A DNA stretch of 64,000 bases from assembly GCA_039096225.1 (NCBI GenBank), contig JBBPEB010000013.1, forward strand, positions 1,411,501 through 1,475,500. Direction: 5' to 3'. The notes under the pieces were generated by a model. The model had not been told where the DNA came from. It searched no databases and saw nothing but the letters and a program-made list of their open reading frames with translations. Below are positions 15,235 to 26,244 of the stretch, in pieces (positions within the stretch are counted from its first letter, which is position 1; every line of letters begins with the position of its first letter). The position numbers and the translations under genes are program-made. The DNA comes from Blastocystis sp. Blastoise (Eukaryota; Sar; Bigyra; Opalinata; Blastocystidae).

Positions 15235-16508
15235 ATGGCATCAAATAATAAGATTCCCGTATTCAAAGCAGGTATTGTCTCTTATTTTATTATAATAATG
15301 TTTCTTTAGGTGATGAATGTATTGCTAAACTTGGTGATAAATGGTACCCAGCTAAAGTTCTTGCTGTGAACTTGGTCAAGACTGATCCAACTCAAAATAA
15401 ATATTATATTCATTATCCTCATGTAAATCACATTGAGATTATGTTATTCTATGCATTTATGTCATTATAGGTTAATAGAAGAATGGATACTTGGCTTGGT
15501 GTCAAAGAAGTTGCTCCAAAAGAGCATGAAAAAGTTCCAGTATATTACTATTTTAAATTGTAGATAATGGAGTAACAATATATTTATTTCTAGATTCCTG
15601 ATAAGTCAAAACTAGTGGATCACATTGTATTTTTGAGTTAAGTTTTTTGTAATTATTTATAGGAGAAATTTGAAATTCAAGGATTGAAAATCCAAATATC
15701 GGATTCTGTATATATTTCTATGATTGTTTAAATATATATATAAATATATATATACATATATATATATATAAAATCTATCTTTTGATTGTTTAGAATGTGA
15801 TTAATTTTATTGAGCCTGAACATACAACAAATGAAGGAATGGATGAAGCCTCTATTCGAGAACATGAAGAAGTCACGAAAGTTAAAGTATATATATATAT
15901 ATATGTATTATTTTATATTCATTATCTGTCTATGTATCATGTAGTATAATAGTAATTCTATTTGTATAATGAATCATGTATATACTATATAGAATATTCA
16001 AAGTATTCAAATAGGTAAATATCATGTAGAAACATGGTATTTCAGTCCATTCCCTAAGGAGTGTTGGAGTTCAGGCATTCAAGAATGTGTATGATGATAT
16101 ATATTATATTTATTCTATTTATTCTATTTATTCTATTTATTCTATTTATTCTATTTATTCTATTTATTATTATTATTTATTCTATTTATTATTATTATTT
16201 ATTCTATTTATTATTATTATTTATCATCCGATATATCTATATATTTCTTTTAATTTATATTTATTTTAACATTTTAAAAATTTTATAGATTTATCTAATA
16301 TTATTTTATATAACTTTTTTTAATATTATATATAGTTATATATATGTGAGTACTGTTTATCTTTCTTTACTACAGAACATCAACTAGAACGTCACTCCAT
16401 GAAATGTAAAGCTATGGTATATATGTTTATTTATTTCTACTTTTTTATTCATTCCATATATATCTTCTTTTTATTACTATTTTAGTAAATATATATATAA
16501 TAATAATA

Positions 16509-16539
<31 letters not shown>

Positions 16540-17696
16540 GTGTCCTCCTGGAGATGAGATATATCGTCATAATAATTTATCTGTGTTTGAAGTAGATGGA
16601 GGTGGTGATTATGCACAACATATATATGCACAAAATATATCATATATTGCCAAGTTATTTTTGGATCATAAAACATTATTTTTCGACGTTACTCCTTTTT
16701 TCTTCTATGTCGTTTGTGAATATGATGACAAAGGGTATCATGTCGTAGGGTATTATAGTAAAGAAAAATATAGTGAACAAGGTATATATATATATATTAA
16801 AAGTTTCGTTATATATATATATATATCTTAGGGTATAACCTGGCATGTATTATGACATTACCTCAATATCAGGTATATATCTATTTATTAAAATGAATTC
16901 ATCTATTATACTCATAATATATTATAATTCTATTATAATATAATATAGAGAAAAGGTTATGGTCATTTCCTTATTGAATTTTCATATGCATTGTCTAAAG
17001 TGGAACAAAAAGTAATTCTTTTATATTTTTATTTTATCCACTATATATATATATATTATTAATATTATATATCTTTATTTTAGGTTGGAAGCCCTGAAAA
17101 ACCTCTTTCTGATTTAGGTCATCTCTCTTATACATCCTTTTGGAAGAATGGTATTGACTACTCTATTTTATGAAAACCCCTATATCATTATTGATTTTTT
17201 ATAATGATTTCTATTCATATTTATTATTTATTATATTTATCTAGAAATTGTAAGAATTCTTGCGGATCTAAATGGACAAATGATATCTATAATCGATATT
17301 GCTAAAGTATACTATTATCTTTTCTATATCCTCTATAATAATAATAATATATTTCTCTTTCTAGCAAACATCATTTACTATTGAAGATATTCATCATACA
17401 CTTCGAAATCTACACTTAATACAATACTCTAATGGTCAACATATTCTTGCTGTTCCACAAGAATTAATTGATAAAGTCTTATCTGCTGTATATATACTAT
17501 ATTATTCTTTATATATTCATTAATATGATATAAATATATATAGCACAAAAAACATAAAGGACCTCTCGTAGACATGAATAGTTTACATTGGGAACCAACA
17601 GATGTATATATAAAAAAATTTATATCTTCTTACTCTCTATAGTTTAATCCTCCAAATGATAAATGGTCATATGCTTCTTTAGCTCGAAGTGAATAA
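15235..17696 (+). CDS. KAT5: MYST histone acetyltransferase, KAT5/Esa1 type
   Basis: This is the catalytic subunit of NuA4/Tip60-type complexes, which acetylate H4, H2A and other targets. Exons 1-3 encode a tudor-knot/chromo-barrel domain ([19 protein letters not shown] ... [13 protein letters not shown]). The MYST domain follows: the C2HC finger with [10 protein letters not shown] and ERHSMKC, then [14 protein letters not shown], whose lysine is the autoacetylation site in the family. The catalytic core is [20 protein letters not shown], with active-site Cys and the acetyl-CoA loop Q-x-x-G-x-G. It ends with [11 protein letters not shown] and the helix-turn region [13 protein letters not shown]. 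The chromo-barrel plus C2HC finger fits KAT5/KAT8 and the spacing favours Esa1/Tip60. Around fourteen short introns, all compatible with GT-AG. Start ATG 15235 precedes the conserved domain by 13 codons. Confidence 0.93.
16096..16222. repeat. attctattt tandem repeats in a KAT5 intron
   Basis: Head-to-tail nine-base units (attctattt) pass into a longer attctatttattattattt pattern. The tract lies in the intron after the exon ending in QEC. Confidence 0.85.
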
Positions 17697-17871
17697 CTAA
17701 TAAAAATATGTCTTAAAATATTCTTCATTTACTATTTATATAAAAATATTATGGTACTATATATAGTATTTGTTGTGTATTACTAAATGAAAAAAATAAA
17801 TAAAATACAAAAGTATTCACACTTTCGTGTGTTAATTTAGAAGTTTACGATTCAAAGGATAGTGAAAAAAC

Positions 17872-18417
17872 TTAAGCTTTAGTGACACGACGAGCCTTTC
17901 TCTTTTCAATCATAGCAACAAAACGTTGGAAGTCGTTTCTGTTGGCCTTTTCCTTTCTGGCAGCAAGTTTCTTAGCCCAAGCAGTTTCGGTCCATTGTTC
18001 CTTAACCTTTTGAGAATTAAAAAATAATTATAATCATGAATATAACGAAAGTTTTACTATAAATAACATATAATAAATTTATTTTTGAGATTCCCAAGCC
18101 TTGATGACTTCACCAGTACGAGCACCTCTGGTGATCTTACAGACGATCTTAGTGAGGAAAACTCTCTTAAGATGTATAGATACATATTATAGACACATCA
18201 AAATAAAGGTAGAATTTATTATAAAAATACAAAAAATGAGGAATATAAAAACACATACACTGACAATTTGACGCTTGACACCAGTAAATTTGTAAGGACC
18301 ATCAACTAAAACTTTGTTTTCATCGATAATATCGACAATGGTAGCGAGTCTACCGAAGAGAGTTCCGTAATTAATGTAAACAACTCTTCCTACTTCAACA
18401 AAACGAGTGAAAGTCAT
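17872..18417 (-). CDS. RPL14: 60S ribosomal protein eL14
   Basis: About 125 residues in three minus-strand exons: 18259-18417, about 18083-18165, and 17872 to about 18007. The KOW-like beta barrel is clear: [29 protein letters not shown]. The helical C-terminal part reads [11 protein letters not shown], then [20 protein letters not shown], ending [10 protein letters not shown]. The second intron has no GT donor. The exon reaches TCTCAAAA and would hit TAA, and the same TCTCAAAA recurs 75 bases on (plus-strand TTTTGAGA at 18008 and 18083). Joining the two copies gives eight residues between the conserved AW and W, exactly as in human eL14. C-ending codons suggest high expression. The gene is divergent from uL18. 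Confidence 0.92.
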
Positions 18418-18845
18418 TAGAAGATCGATAATAGAGTAATGAAGACAATTGAAATTAATGATCAATTTGAAGATGAGAGAACTTCGTTGTAATTGTTTAT
18501 AAGGATATTTAATAAGAGCATATATAATAGGATTAAATAACATACCATTTTTATTGTCCTTTGATAGTAAAAACCGTCTAAATATATTAAATTAGGTTGA
18601 TACCACAGAATGGGTGAAAAAAAAAGAAAGATGGTTTTTATTGACAGAAATAAAATTGGCCAATCAAAATGATGAGTGCAATGCTCCAAATTGGTTTTTA
18701 TAAATTATAAATTTAATGCGAATATATGGTGTTTTTTTAATCCATTCAATTAAAATTGCACTTGCTCTCATTTTTTTTGGCAAAAAACCATATTAATAAG
18801 ACAAGTTAGTCCTAATTTATTAAATTATTCTCCTCATTTTAAGCA
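18418..18845. promoter_or_regulatory. Shared promoter region of divergent eL14 and uL18
   Basis: These 428 bases lie between the start codons of two large-subunit ribosomal protein genes that point away from each other. An inverted CCAAT motif (attggccaat, 18655-18664) lies near the centre, with further CCAAT-like and TATA-like stretches. Co-regulation of the two genes is inferred from the arrangement. Confidence 0.5.
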
Positions 18846-19983
18846 ATGGTATGTATTTTAATATGTAAAATGATAATATGAAGTGCTATGAATGCTATAT
18901 CTATTTTTCTAAGCACTTTGATGTTACTTTTTTTTAATTAGATTTTATAATTAGTGTTTTTGCTATTTTTATTGCTTCTTTTGGCTTTTGTAAAGGTTGT
19001 CAAGAATAAGGCTTATTTTAAGCGTTATCAAACTAAGTTACGTAGAAGACGTGAAGGTAAGACCGATTATTATGCTCGTAAGCGATTAATGGTTCAAGCC
19101 AAGAACAAGTATCAAACTCCTAAATACCGTCTTGTTGCTCGTATCACTAATCATCAAGTTATTGCCCAAATCGTTTCTTCTGAAATTGTTGGTGATAAGG
19201 TTATGTGTGCTGCTTACTCTGCTGAACTTCCCCGTTATGGTGTCAAGCTCGGTTTAACCAACTATGCTGCTGCTTACTGTACTGGACTCCTTTGTGCCAG
19301 AAGACTTCTTCAAAAACTCAACCTTGCTGATCTCTACATATATATAGTATAATAGCTTTTATAAGAAATATGTTATTTATGTTAATTTTTAAGAATAAAA
19401 TATATATATATATATATTCTATTATTATTATTATAGCTACAAGGGTAACGAAAAGGTTGATGGTAAGACTGTCACCTGTGAAGATGAAGGTAAGACTTAT
19501 TATGTTAAGGAAATCAACGAAAAGAGAAATCCTTTCCATGCTGTCCTTGATATTGGTCTTAAGAGAACCACTACTGGTGCTAAGATCTTCGCTGTTCTTA
19601 AGGGAGCTGTCGATGGTGGTCTTGATATTCCTCACTCTGAAAAGAGATTCGCTGGTTACAACAGAGAAGAAAAGAAGTTTGAACCTGAAGGTCTTAAGGA
19701 TAAGATTTTCGGTAAGAACATTGCTGAATACATGAACGACCTTAAGGGTGAAGATGAAGCTCTTTATGAAAAGCAATTCTCTCAATACATTAAGGCTGGT
19801 ATTTCTGGTGATGATCTTGAAAAGATCTACAAGGAAGCTCACAAGGCTATCCGTGCTGATCCTTCTCCTGCTGCTAAGAAGGAAGTTGATTACAAGGCTC
19901 TCTATGGAAAATTCCACAACCACATTGCTATTACCTATGAAGAACGTAAGGCTCGTGTTGCTGCCAAGAAGGCTCAAATGTAA
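18846..19983 (+). CDS. RPL5: 60S ribosomal protein uL18 (eukaryotic RPL5)
   Basis: About 300 residues that bind 5S rRNA together with uL5. Conserved blocks: [107 protein letters not shown], and [14 protein letters not shown]. Exon 1 seems to be only ATG (18846-18848). Exon 2 would begin AFVKVVKNK at 18984, which needs a splice between copies of TGG without AG; a canonical acceptor at 18994-18995 would drop AFVK. The second intron has no usable GT either. Exon 2 ends GATCT-CTACA (19334) and exon 3 begins CTACA-AGGG (19437), so joining the direct repeats yields ADLYKGNEKV as in yeast. Codons are strongly biased to C/T endings with AAG for lysine, as in highly expressed genes. Confidence 0.94.
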
Positions 19984-20143
19984 ATAACGCTTTAATCAGT
20001 TTTATTTACTCCATCATTGAGGAGATATTTTATAGTTGTTTGGTTTTTATTCTTTTTTTTTTTTTAATTAATACATAATCAATATAACAAAACAAAATAA
20101 TAAACAAAAATGAATAATAAAATAGAAATAACAACAAATATTT

Positions 20144-20557
20144 TTAATAATAGTCTTCATCACTTGCCATATCTAGTTCATCTAAATAATCACTACGATA
20201 TGTGAATGTTTGTTCTTCTTCTGATAAAGAGCTAACAGATTCTTGTTCCTCTTCAGGAGTAGATACTGTTGTATCTTGTTTCTTCTTTGCTAATATATCT
20301 GATATATTCATGGATAGATCGTTTTCTTTTGTAGAATTTTGAGAAGCTTGTGTAACTTGTGTATTCGTAGGAGTTGCAGGTATAGATTGAGATAAAAGTT
20401 GTGATAAAGACAATGAATTCGATTGACTAACAGAAGGAGTAGGAGTAGAGGAAGTTGATATTGTTTTGCTAGGTTTGATAGAACTCGTAGATTGAGAAGG
20501 AGAAGAAATACTATTTTGTTGTTTATCTGTTTTTCCATTAATTGTTGTTGTTGATGA

Positions 20558-20599
<42 letters not shown>

Positions 20600-21691
20600 A
20601 TCTGACGTTGTTGGTAGAGAAGGATCTGAAACTGTACTATCATTTGAAGAAGTTTGATGTGACCTATCTGTTCCTTTTGTAGCAGCAGTTTCATTCTCAA
20701 TTTCACGGATCTTCTCAATATCTATATACAAAGAAAAAGTAGTATTGATAGTTTATAAATATTCAAACAATATATAATAAGTTCATAATGTATATCATCC
20801 ATACTATTATCATTTTCTTTTAATAATAGAGTGACTATACATAGAGAAATCAAAATATACCTAATTTTTCTTGAACATGGCCATGTAAATACATAGCAAT
20901 CAATTCAGGTTTTCGTTTTTCTTCATTTTTAAATTTATTTTTAATCTCTTTTCGTTCTCTGTCAGGAAAGAATTTATTAATTAACGAGAAATTTGTACCA
21001 CATTGTAATAAGCAATTATAAAACTTTTTAGTATCATCATATGACCAACGTTTTGTTTTCAATTGTTTTCTATATATATAGAAAACAATTATTTAATAAT
21101 AAAATAAATGTATAAAAAAAGTAAGATACATAGTATAAATAAATGAATAATAAATACTTTTTATATCCACTTCCATTATTTGTAGAATCATCGTCAACAA
21201 ATTCATAATTATTAACTTGTCTATTCTATTTAAAAAATAGGGTATATATACATATTTGTTGATTATGAATAAAACTATCATTTACATATTTAAAAATATA
21301 TATTATATTAAATATGTATATATACTAAGGATGCACTATCAACAACAATTTGTCCATTAATAATCTTAACTTCTACACCATGTGATTTTGCTTTTGGAAC
21401 AACATTTGGTAGTGTTGTTGAAGGTTCTTCTTGTACTTGTTGTTCTTCGTCTTCATTTTGTTCAGAATTAGTTTTTGAACGAGAATGACGCTTATCTTCT
21501 TGCATTTTAGAGAAATCTGCCAAAACTCTTTTCCGTGGTATAACAGTTTGAGCATCTTTAGATTCTTCATTATATGTCTGTTTTTTGGGTTGTCTTGGAC
21601 GTAAACGTTTTGCTATACTGACGCTACTTGACCGACTACGTGAAATCGACAATTGATTTAAGGCTCCAGTTGAATCAACTTCATTATCCAT
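20144..21691 (-). CDS. BDP1: TFIIIB subunit BDP1 (B'')
   Basis: BDP1 joins TBP and BRF1 in TFIIIB, the RNA polymerase III initiation factor. Exon 1 (from ATG 21691) encodes a basic Ser/Arg-rich start (SRSRSSSVSIAKRLRPRQP) and ends IVVDSASL. Exon 2 carries the acidic linker YEFVDDDS. Exon 3 (to about 20860) holds the extended SANT domain: KTKRWSYDDTKKFYNCLL, FSLINKFFPDRERKEIKNKF, then KRKPELI. Exon 4 ends at 20144 and is low complexity, with a Thr run of 14 encoded by ACA/ACT triplets and an acidic tail. The SANT sequence F-F-P-D-R-x-R-K-x-I is the BDP1 signature. Three introns are compatible with GT-AG. The intron before the SANT exon ends in a 30-base perfect palindrome. Confidence 0.88.
21061..21090. 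repeat. 30-bp perfect palindrome at a BDP1 splice acceptor
   Basis: The arms aattgttttctatat and atatagaaaacaatt pair exactly around the tatatag acceptor. In RNA the 3' splice site and the first exon bases would sit in a stem. It may be chance given the (TA)n centre, but the GTTTTC/GAAAAC arms are not simple TA. Confidence 0.7.
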
Positions 21692-21799
21692 TTTTTTACG
21701 AATTTATAATGAAATATTCAATCAAACGAAAAATTTTAAAAAATTAAAAAAAAATTACAAAATTAAAGAAATTTTTAAGACTTTTTTGTCAATATATAT

Positions 21800-22212
21800 C
21801 ACTAGTAGGCATTTTGTTTTTTAGTAAAAAAATCTATCTATTGGGTAACCAAAACCTTATCTAAAAAATGGGCTATTTTCTTATCTAACGACAAAAAATC
21901 TTCTCTAACCATATGCCAGGAAGTTATCTAACACGTTTGACCCAGCTGGCATCTTTTTTTTTAAGAGCAGTTTTTAGTGTTTTTCTTTTCTAACACAAGG
22001 CAAATATATGTCTATTCACTAGTAGGCATTTTGTTTTTAGTAAAAAAATCTATCTATTGGGTAACAAAACCTTATCTAAAAAATGAGCCATTTTCTTCTC
22101 TAACCATATGCCAGGAAGTTATCTAACACGTCTGACACAGCTGGCATCTTTTTTTTTAAGAGCAGTTTTTGGTGTTTTTCTTTTCTAACACAAGGCAAAT
22201 ATATGTCTATTT
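21800..22212. repeat. Tandem duplication of a ~217-bp unit with CACTA end
   Basis: Unit 1 is 21800-22016 and unit 2 is 22017-22212. Both start CACTAGTAGGCATTTTG and end aaatatatgtctatt. Unit 2 lacks about 20 bases (including cgacaaaaaatctt) and differs at a few sites. Each unit contains an ATGCCAG ... CTGGCAT inverted pair and several (t)tatctaa motifs. No coding frame is present. Confidence 0.9.
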
Positions 22213-22436
22213 GTATTTTATCTGCTCTAAAGGTATCTATATTTTTCTCTAATACACATTTTAAACACATTATCATGTATTTTTAAGATAAAATTTGGGT
22301 GCTATTTGTTGGATAAAACCTGTCTTATTTATTTAATTAATCGTTGTGTGAATGATAATTAAAATTATATTAACAAAAGACAATAAATAATAATAAAATA
22401 ATTATAACAATAATAAAGATAAGAAAATAATAGTTA

Positions 22437-22945
22437 TTTTGATTTGTTTTGAGTAATTTGATAACATTTTGGATCACTATAAATATATAAATGATAGGAA
22501 TGATAATAATATAGATAATATATAATATATACCTTGTAATGAAACTTCTAAAGCGACTCCATGAAGAAAAGCCGACACTATAAAAATATATTGAATAAAA
22601 AATAATATAATATAGCAATATACCTTCTCAATCCAAATAGTGTGGACCAGGTAAGACCTCAGAGAACACCCATTATCTTTAGAAAAAAAAAATAGTTAAT
22701 TTCAAAAAATATTAATATAATTAAATACCTTTAGAACCATGGAGTTGTCGACTAGGGAGACCTGCTACAACATCTGAACCTATAGAAGATAATATTAATA
22801 AAAAACTACAACAATGTAAAAATATATACCTTTTATAGCACCGGATTTCGGATCACCTAAACCACACAACTCATGAGTTAACTTTAAAATATGAAGAGGA
22901 ATCAGGACCTATTTGAAGCTATTTCGACGGACCCGTAAGCCTATA
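22437..22945 (-). CDS. Unrecognised multi-exon coding segment (C-terminal part)
   Basis: Five short GC-richer blocks separated by TA-rich introns read on the minus strand. In order they give: ELCGLGDPKSGAIK; SDVVAGLPSRQLHGSK; DNGCSLRSYLVHTIWIEK; VSAFLHGVALEVSLQG; and DPKCYQITQNKSK followed by TAA. The first two joins are GT-AG. The last two keep frame only if the intron starts TA (after a retained G) and ends AG. The blocks look protein-like, with Gly, Leu and Ser patterns typical of coding. I do not recognise the family. Upstream exons are not clear before about 22950, so the gene may be truncated. It lies inside the candidate CACTA-ended element. Confidence 0.4.
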
Positions 22946-24270
22946 TGATATAAAATAAATAAATTATATAGTATACATTTTAAAAACTATATAAAATAGT
23001 TGCGAATCAATTAAAAATAAAAATAAATATGAAATTTTTTAGAATTTATTTTAAAAATACATACATGGCCCTAAAAATACAGAAAATCTTTTTTTTCTAT
23101 AATAAAAGTCTCTATAAATTTCTTTATTTCCAGGGGTTATCAATTCTCTAAAATTCTCCTTTTTTCTACTAAAACGTCTATTTGAATGCTAAATTGAGTT
23201 ATAAATGTATTTTATATGTATTAAGCTAGATTACTTCATTACAACATGTTTCTAGACTTAAAAGAGCAGAAACAAACTTATTTTAGCAAACTATAATTTC
23301 TATTTGAAATATTTGTGAGCAATATATATATAATAGTATTTGATTTATAATATGAATATCATAGAGAATAAAAATATATATTTGACATAGTTGTTTATAA
23401 AGTCATAATTCACATTTTACGAACATTTTTATTATAATATATTTTATTTTAATGGATTGTTGATATTACAAGTAAGTGAATGAATTGAGAAGGTTTGCAA
23501 GTTGTTATCAACATAAAATAATAAAATCTAATAAAAATATAAACAGGATTAATACGTATTCCATTTTACTATTATTCGAAAAGAATTCTTTACAATAATC
23601 TCATTCTATAATATTTACAAAACAAAATGAATAATATATAATTAAATATAACATAATAGAAGACATATATAAAAGTTAATAGACAATAAAAATATATATA
23701 TGTATATGACTTCTTTCTTTATCCTATATAAATTAATTATAAAAATATCTATAATTTAGTATATATATATATATGACATTTTTCATCATCTACAATATAC
23801 AAAGCGCATTATCTATCAGTCTATATAACATATATAATAATAAAATAAAAATATTAAATATAATAAGTATAATAGTATATATATATACAAGACATATAAT
23901 AATGTTTTGATAATTATGGTTTTCAATGAGGGATATAAAACGCTGGTATTATAGGAGGTATGTAGCAGTATATATATTGATGTATCTGTAGTTTATAAGT
24001 ATATAATAAGCCTTGTTTGTAGTATGTCTAATATCTATCTATATATATATATATATTATATAATTAATAACAAATATAAAAGAGTAAATAATATATAATA
24101 TGCTACATCAAAAGTAATATAAAGTGAATATATATATACATAATTAAAATATTCTTGAGAATAAGTATTTCCCGCGATTATTGATTTATAAAGACAACAA
24201 GCCACTGTAAGGAGGGATGATGAAGGAGAAGATAAGAGGAAAGTAGTATATAACCACGGGAATAATTAAG
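22946..24270. other. AT-rich stretch without recognisable genes
   Basis: Long runs of A/T with (TA)n tracts. Short GC-richer patches near 23130-23290 and 24160-24250 do not give a protein-like frame on either strand. No tRNA or other RNA was recognised. Confidence 0.5.
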
Positions 24271-24428
24271 TATATCTGGGATAATTTATGCTCAGCATAG
24301 TATGACGAAAAAATTCATGCTCAGCATAGTATGGCCAATAGGCTACCCGCCTATTGGCCTGGTCTACTATGCATACTCTAAAGAAAACACCTTCTACTAT
24401 GCTGAGTGTGAATTACGCCAGTATATCT
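24271..24428. mobile_element. Foldback MITE-like element with nested hairpins
   Basis: The left arm (24271-24304) and the inverse of the right arm (24392-24428) align as imperfect inverted repeats sharing CTGG, TAATT and CTCAGCATAGTA. CTCAGCATAGTA occurs directly at 24291-24302 and 24320-24331 and inverted at 24395-24406, with a partial inverted copy near 24365. The centre is a perfect 10-bp stem, GGCCAATAGG (24333-24342) and CCTATTGGCC (24350-24359), around loop CTACCCG. It is far richer in GC than its surroundings. A miniature inverted-repeat element fits best; a structured non-coding RNA is an alternative. Confidence 0.65.
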
Positions 24429-24497
24429 AATAAAATATTTTATAAGAAGATCATATAAGTAGATGAAGAGAGATTCCCATATCTATAGATTGTATAT

Positions 24498-24538
<41 letters not shown>

Positions 24539-24544
24539 AAATCA

Positions 24545-26205
24545 TATTCACATCATATTTTTCTTCTTTATTCGCGGTTTTCAGTCGATTACGAAGAAGA
24601 GAATATGCATATTGAACACCAATAGCTATATATTATACATAATAAAACCATAATAAATGTAATAAATATAATAAATATAAAAAATATAAAACATACAATG
24701 ATTTTTATCTTCTTCTCTTTTTCCTATATACCTAAACATATCTATCATTTCTTTTTCTTTTTTCTTTCCTATTTCTTCTCACCTTCAATTTCAACAGTAT
24801 TCAGTATATAATTCAATTCATAAATCAGTTCACCAATAGGTTTTTCTTCTCCTTCTCCTCTTTCTTTCTCTTCATAAGTATTCATTAATCCTATTTCTTC
24901 TTCTTCAGGTACTTCCATATCATCATCATCCATCAAATCATTTCCTGTATCTTTATATGCACCTGTGAAATAATTAGTAGGAGGAGGAGGAAAAGGAGGA
25001 CTATATACTTCTTCTAAACTATTATGGCTCATATTAAAGGAAATAGAATGACTATTTATCTTCTTTAATGTATGTAATTGAGGAGGTATATAAGAAGAAG
25101 GACAACGAGCTATTTGTATAATCTCTGCTATTCTTGTTAATAAGGTATACATAATATCTTGAGGAATAGAATTCAATTCATATTTATGGACTTCTTTATA
25201 TACAGATAGATACTTACTAATATTATTTCTCTTCTTTGTATTATATGTCAATTGATGATATAATATTGTAAGTAAAAACGAGATAATAAAGTATATAAAT
25301 TAAAATGGATTTCAGAGAAGGTTCAAAAGTATATAATAAATTGAAGAATGATTTATAACCATCATTTAAATATATTGCATTCTTAAACCATGTTGTTAAG
25401 AAGTAAAGCTATCTGATTTATAAAGTGGAATCAATGGAATATCACGTGCTTTTCTTCATTTGATTCGGGAGTACAAATACATCCTTAACGGAAAATATAC
25501 TCACCAACTGTTTTAATAGAATTTCGAATAGAATCAGGAATAGGTTGTGATTCAGGGATGTCATTTAAATATAATACTAGCAATTTACTTATACCTTAAT
25601 ACTCTATATATAATATGAATATAAGTATTTATATATATGTATAAGTATATATATATATATACTTATACATATATATATATAAGTATATATATATATATAC
25701 TTGTACTGTACATATATTATCACATGTATTCAATAATAAACTTTGTAAATATTCACGTTCTATATATAATAATAAGTATAATTCTATATATATATACGTT
25801 GATTAGGGAAGAGAGGGAGTAGTTGACATATAATGGTAGTTGCTTGAATGGATTCATATATACGGTTATTATGAACAGCCTCATAAAATATATCAATATC
25901 CTTATTTGTTAAAAGGATAACAGTACATATATGTTGAAGAAGAAAGAGAGACAATCGTAACGTTTGTGTATTTAAACACTGTTGGAATAACACATCTAAT
26001 ATATCCTATATATATAATAAGTAATATATATATATAGTTATATATACTCTGTCTCGTATGTATTGAACAAGTGATTTATAAATAGCAGATTTCTTTATCG
26101 TTTGAAGATCATGAAATAATGTAGTTAAATTAGTTATTCCATATATATATATATATATATAAAATTATTATATACATCAATTCTATTTTAAATATTTGAT
26201 CTCAT

Positions 26206-26244
<39 letters not shown>

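Noticed and set aside
19318-19977. Long minus-strand ORF opposite uL18
   Set aside because: It is the antisense shadow of the strongly conserved uL18 exon; its sequence is Ser/Leu-rich without family features.
20308-20718. Gln-rich minus-strand ORF overlapping the BDP1 tail
   Set aside because: It is another frame of the ACA/ACT repeat region; the Thr-rich frame joins the SANT exon in phase.
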